From contig LSSH01000065.1 of assembly GCA_001595885.1 (NCBI GenBank), positions 1 to 5,191 of the forward strand: a stretch of DNA of 5,191 nt, read 5' to 3'. The position numbers and the translations under genes are program-made. This DNA comes from Candidatus Proteinoplasmatales archaeon SG8-5. GTDB lineage: Archaea > Thermoplasmatota > Thermoplasmata > SG8-5. The first letter of the stretch is position 1; each line of letters begins with the position of its first letter. The notes beneath the pieces were generated by a model. The model saw only the letters and a program-made list of their open reading frames with translations, had not been told where the DNA came from and searched no databases. Shown here in pieces: positions 4,348-5,191 of the stretch.

Positions 4348-4857
4348 ATGGATGGGAATGCACGCTTCTTCAGCGCCAGCGTCACGGTGAACGAGCACCT
4401 GATACTGGACATCCTGGACCACCACGGCGAGTATATCACGCACGACACCGAGGCCAATCTCTCCAGGCGATTCCACCGGGACTGGGACGGCGAGTGCAAG
4501 CGCGCCGACATCCTGGCCCTGTACCGCAAGGACGACGCCGAGTACCTCGTCGGCATCGAGGTGAAGGACTGGAAGAACCGCGTCAACGCCCGCATGTGCT
4601 ACCGCTACCTGAAGACCTACAGGCGCAGCTGCCAGTACTTCTATTTCGCGGCGCGCGAGTTCTCAAAGCGAGCCTTCGACATCCACGAGATCGGCTTTAT
4701 CGATTTAAATCAAATGAAAGTTATAAAAAAGCCCGAATATTTATATCCCCCGAAGAGGCACCGCGAAGGCGTCATCAAGAAGCTGAAGAACGCGCCGCCG
4801 CCGAGGCGATATTTCGTCCCGCACCCGCACCAGAGGAAGCTGGACAGTTACCTTTGA
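4348..4857 (+). CDS. PD-(D/E)XK nuclease-like protein
   Basis: A 169-residue soluble protein, the only plus-strand gene here. The N-terminal helix carries a conserved-type glutamate (E35, HDTEANLSRRF). It is followed by RADILALY (D54) and a strand ending in GIEVKDW (E71, K73), giving the E...D...ExK arrangement of the PD-(D/E)XK superfamily. Q96 in SCQYFYFA sits where many members have a further conserved residue. This predicts a metal-dependent phosphodiesterase core acting on DNA or RNA; members range from restriction and repair enzymes to inactive relatives, so the role is open. The tail (about 136-166) is strongly basic and proline-rich, suited to nucleic-acid contact. An AT-rich stretch at about 4698-4750 interrupts otherwise GC-rich coding. 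No methylase or helicase partner is adjacent. The start at 4348 is chosen from the TATA spacing; ATG 4312 is the alternative. Confidence 0.75.
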   Translation: MDGNARFFSASVTVNEHLILDILDHHGEYITHDTEANLSRRFHRDWDGECKRADILALYRKDDAEYLVGIEVKDWKNRVNARMCYRYLKTYRRSCQYFYFAAREFSKRAFDIHEIGFIDLNQMKVIKKPEYLYPPKRHREGVIKKLKNAPPPRRYFVPHPHQRKLDSYL

Positions 4858-4859
4858 CC

Positions 4860-4908
4860 TTTTTCTTTGAGTTCCTCGCTCCTCTGGCTTACCCCTCGCA
4901 AAGAAAAA
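4860..4908. terminator. Two-way T-tract terminator between convergent genes
   Basis: TTTTTCTTTG (4860-4869) begins 2 nt after the nuclease-like stop, and its exact complement CAAAGAAAAA (4899-4908) lies 29 nt further on. Each strand therefore presents TTTTTCTTTG downstream of its own gene, fitting archaeal termination at T-runs. The arms could also form a 10-bp AT-rich hairpin. The interval 4909-5026 is AT-rich and noncoding with nothing else that I can support. Confidence 0.5.
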
Positions 4909-5026
4909 TACTCGCCAAAACCGGTTTGACATCGGTTGCTCAGAACACTCGGGGTTTGTTTAAAAGAGGTTTACATTAAGCCTGCTCGCTCGGAAATGTT
5001 TTCACATCGACTGTTGGCTGGAACTC

Positions 5027-5191
5027 TCACCAGTCGATTACCCAAGTCGTATCAAACGGCACGTGCACCCAGTAACCCTCCCCGGGTTTCATCATGTATG
5101 AGTCCGGAAGTTGGCTTAATCGATATGGAGCGGTGGCATTGAAGCCCTCGACTGGTTGGTCGTAACCGGTTCCGGCCAGGGCATCGGAGAT
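5027..5191 (-). CDS. C-terminal end of a secreted surface protein (GEGYWVHVP tail module)
   Basis: A minus-strand frame runs in from the right edge for 54 codons to a TGA at 5027-5029; the N-terminus is outside the window. The sequence ISDALAGTGYD, VEGFNATAPYRL, MMKPGEGYWVHVPFDTTW and VIDW matches a module I recognise from the end of large archaeal extracellular proteins, where it usually follows a WNLVGYPS-type segment. It is rich in aromatic residues and glycine, has no charged cluster, and ends without a membrane anchor. The role is presumably structural, at the cell surface or in a secreted enzyme; the catalytic part, if any, is not visible. It converges with the nuclease-like gene, separated by 169 bp. 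Confidence 0.75.
   Translation of the reverse strand: MSDALAGTGYDQPVEGFNATAPYRLSQLPDSYMMKPGEGYWVHVPFDTTWVIDW

Noticed and set aside
4278..4979. Plus-strand open frame of 233 codons overlapping the nuclease-like gene
   Set aside because: It begins within the tandem repeats and is Arg/Pro/His-rich, as expected of an alternate frame of GC-rich coding. The frame used at 4348-4857 has a promoter and catalytic residues.
4936..5142. Plus-strand open frame of 68 codons near the right end
   Set aside because: Its second half is antisense to the surface-protein tail, which has a strong motif, and the first half lies in AT-rich noncoding DNA without promoter or RBS.

Overview
The window looks archaeal, most likely a Thermoplasmata-type euryarchaeon (inference). 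TATA-like boxes lie 24-30 nt upstream of probable transcript starts. Two genes appear leaderless. Others have Shine-Dalgarno sites of the archaeal GGTGA/GAGGT type. The C-terminal module of the right-edge protein resembles surface-protein tails I associate with Thermoplasmata. Coding regions are mostly GC-rich and the spacers AT-rich.

Layout: all genes are on the minus strand except one. (1) 1-960: 5' part of a large secreted surface protein (signal peptide, beta-sandwich-like region, Ig-like domain, beginning of a LamG-type lectin fold), cut by the left edge. (2) 1015-1566: RimJ/RimL-type GNAT acetyltransferase, probably leaderless. (3) 1567-1837: spacer with two nested GC-rich inverted repeats. 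(4) 1838-2542 and 2570-3019: a two-gene unit of a class I methyltransferase behind a cysteine-rich DUF3795 protein. (5) 3071-3166: array of 16-bp tandem repeats directly upstream of the DUF3795 promoter. (6) 3200-3766: six-helix acetate/succinate transporter of the AceTr (GPR1/FUN34/YaaH) family. (7) 3836-4051: 71-residue helical protein. (8) 4198-4300: 23-bp tandem repeats ending next to the TATA box of the only plus-strand gene. (9) 4348-4857: PD-(D/E)XK nuclease-like protein. (10) 4860-4908: inverted T-tract serving the convergent pair. (11) 5027-5191: C-terminus of another secreted surface protein.

There is no clear multi-gene pathway. The acetate transporter, acetyltransferase and methyltransferase read as independent housekeeping or accessory genes. 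The two truncated edge proteins belong to the cell surface. The most unusual feature is that two unrelated tandem-repeat arrays each end within about 15 bp of a TATA box, one before DUF3795-methyltransferase and one before the nuclease-like gene. They could be multi-site operators. I see no rRNA, tRNA, CRISPR array, insertion sequence or recognisable defence operon.
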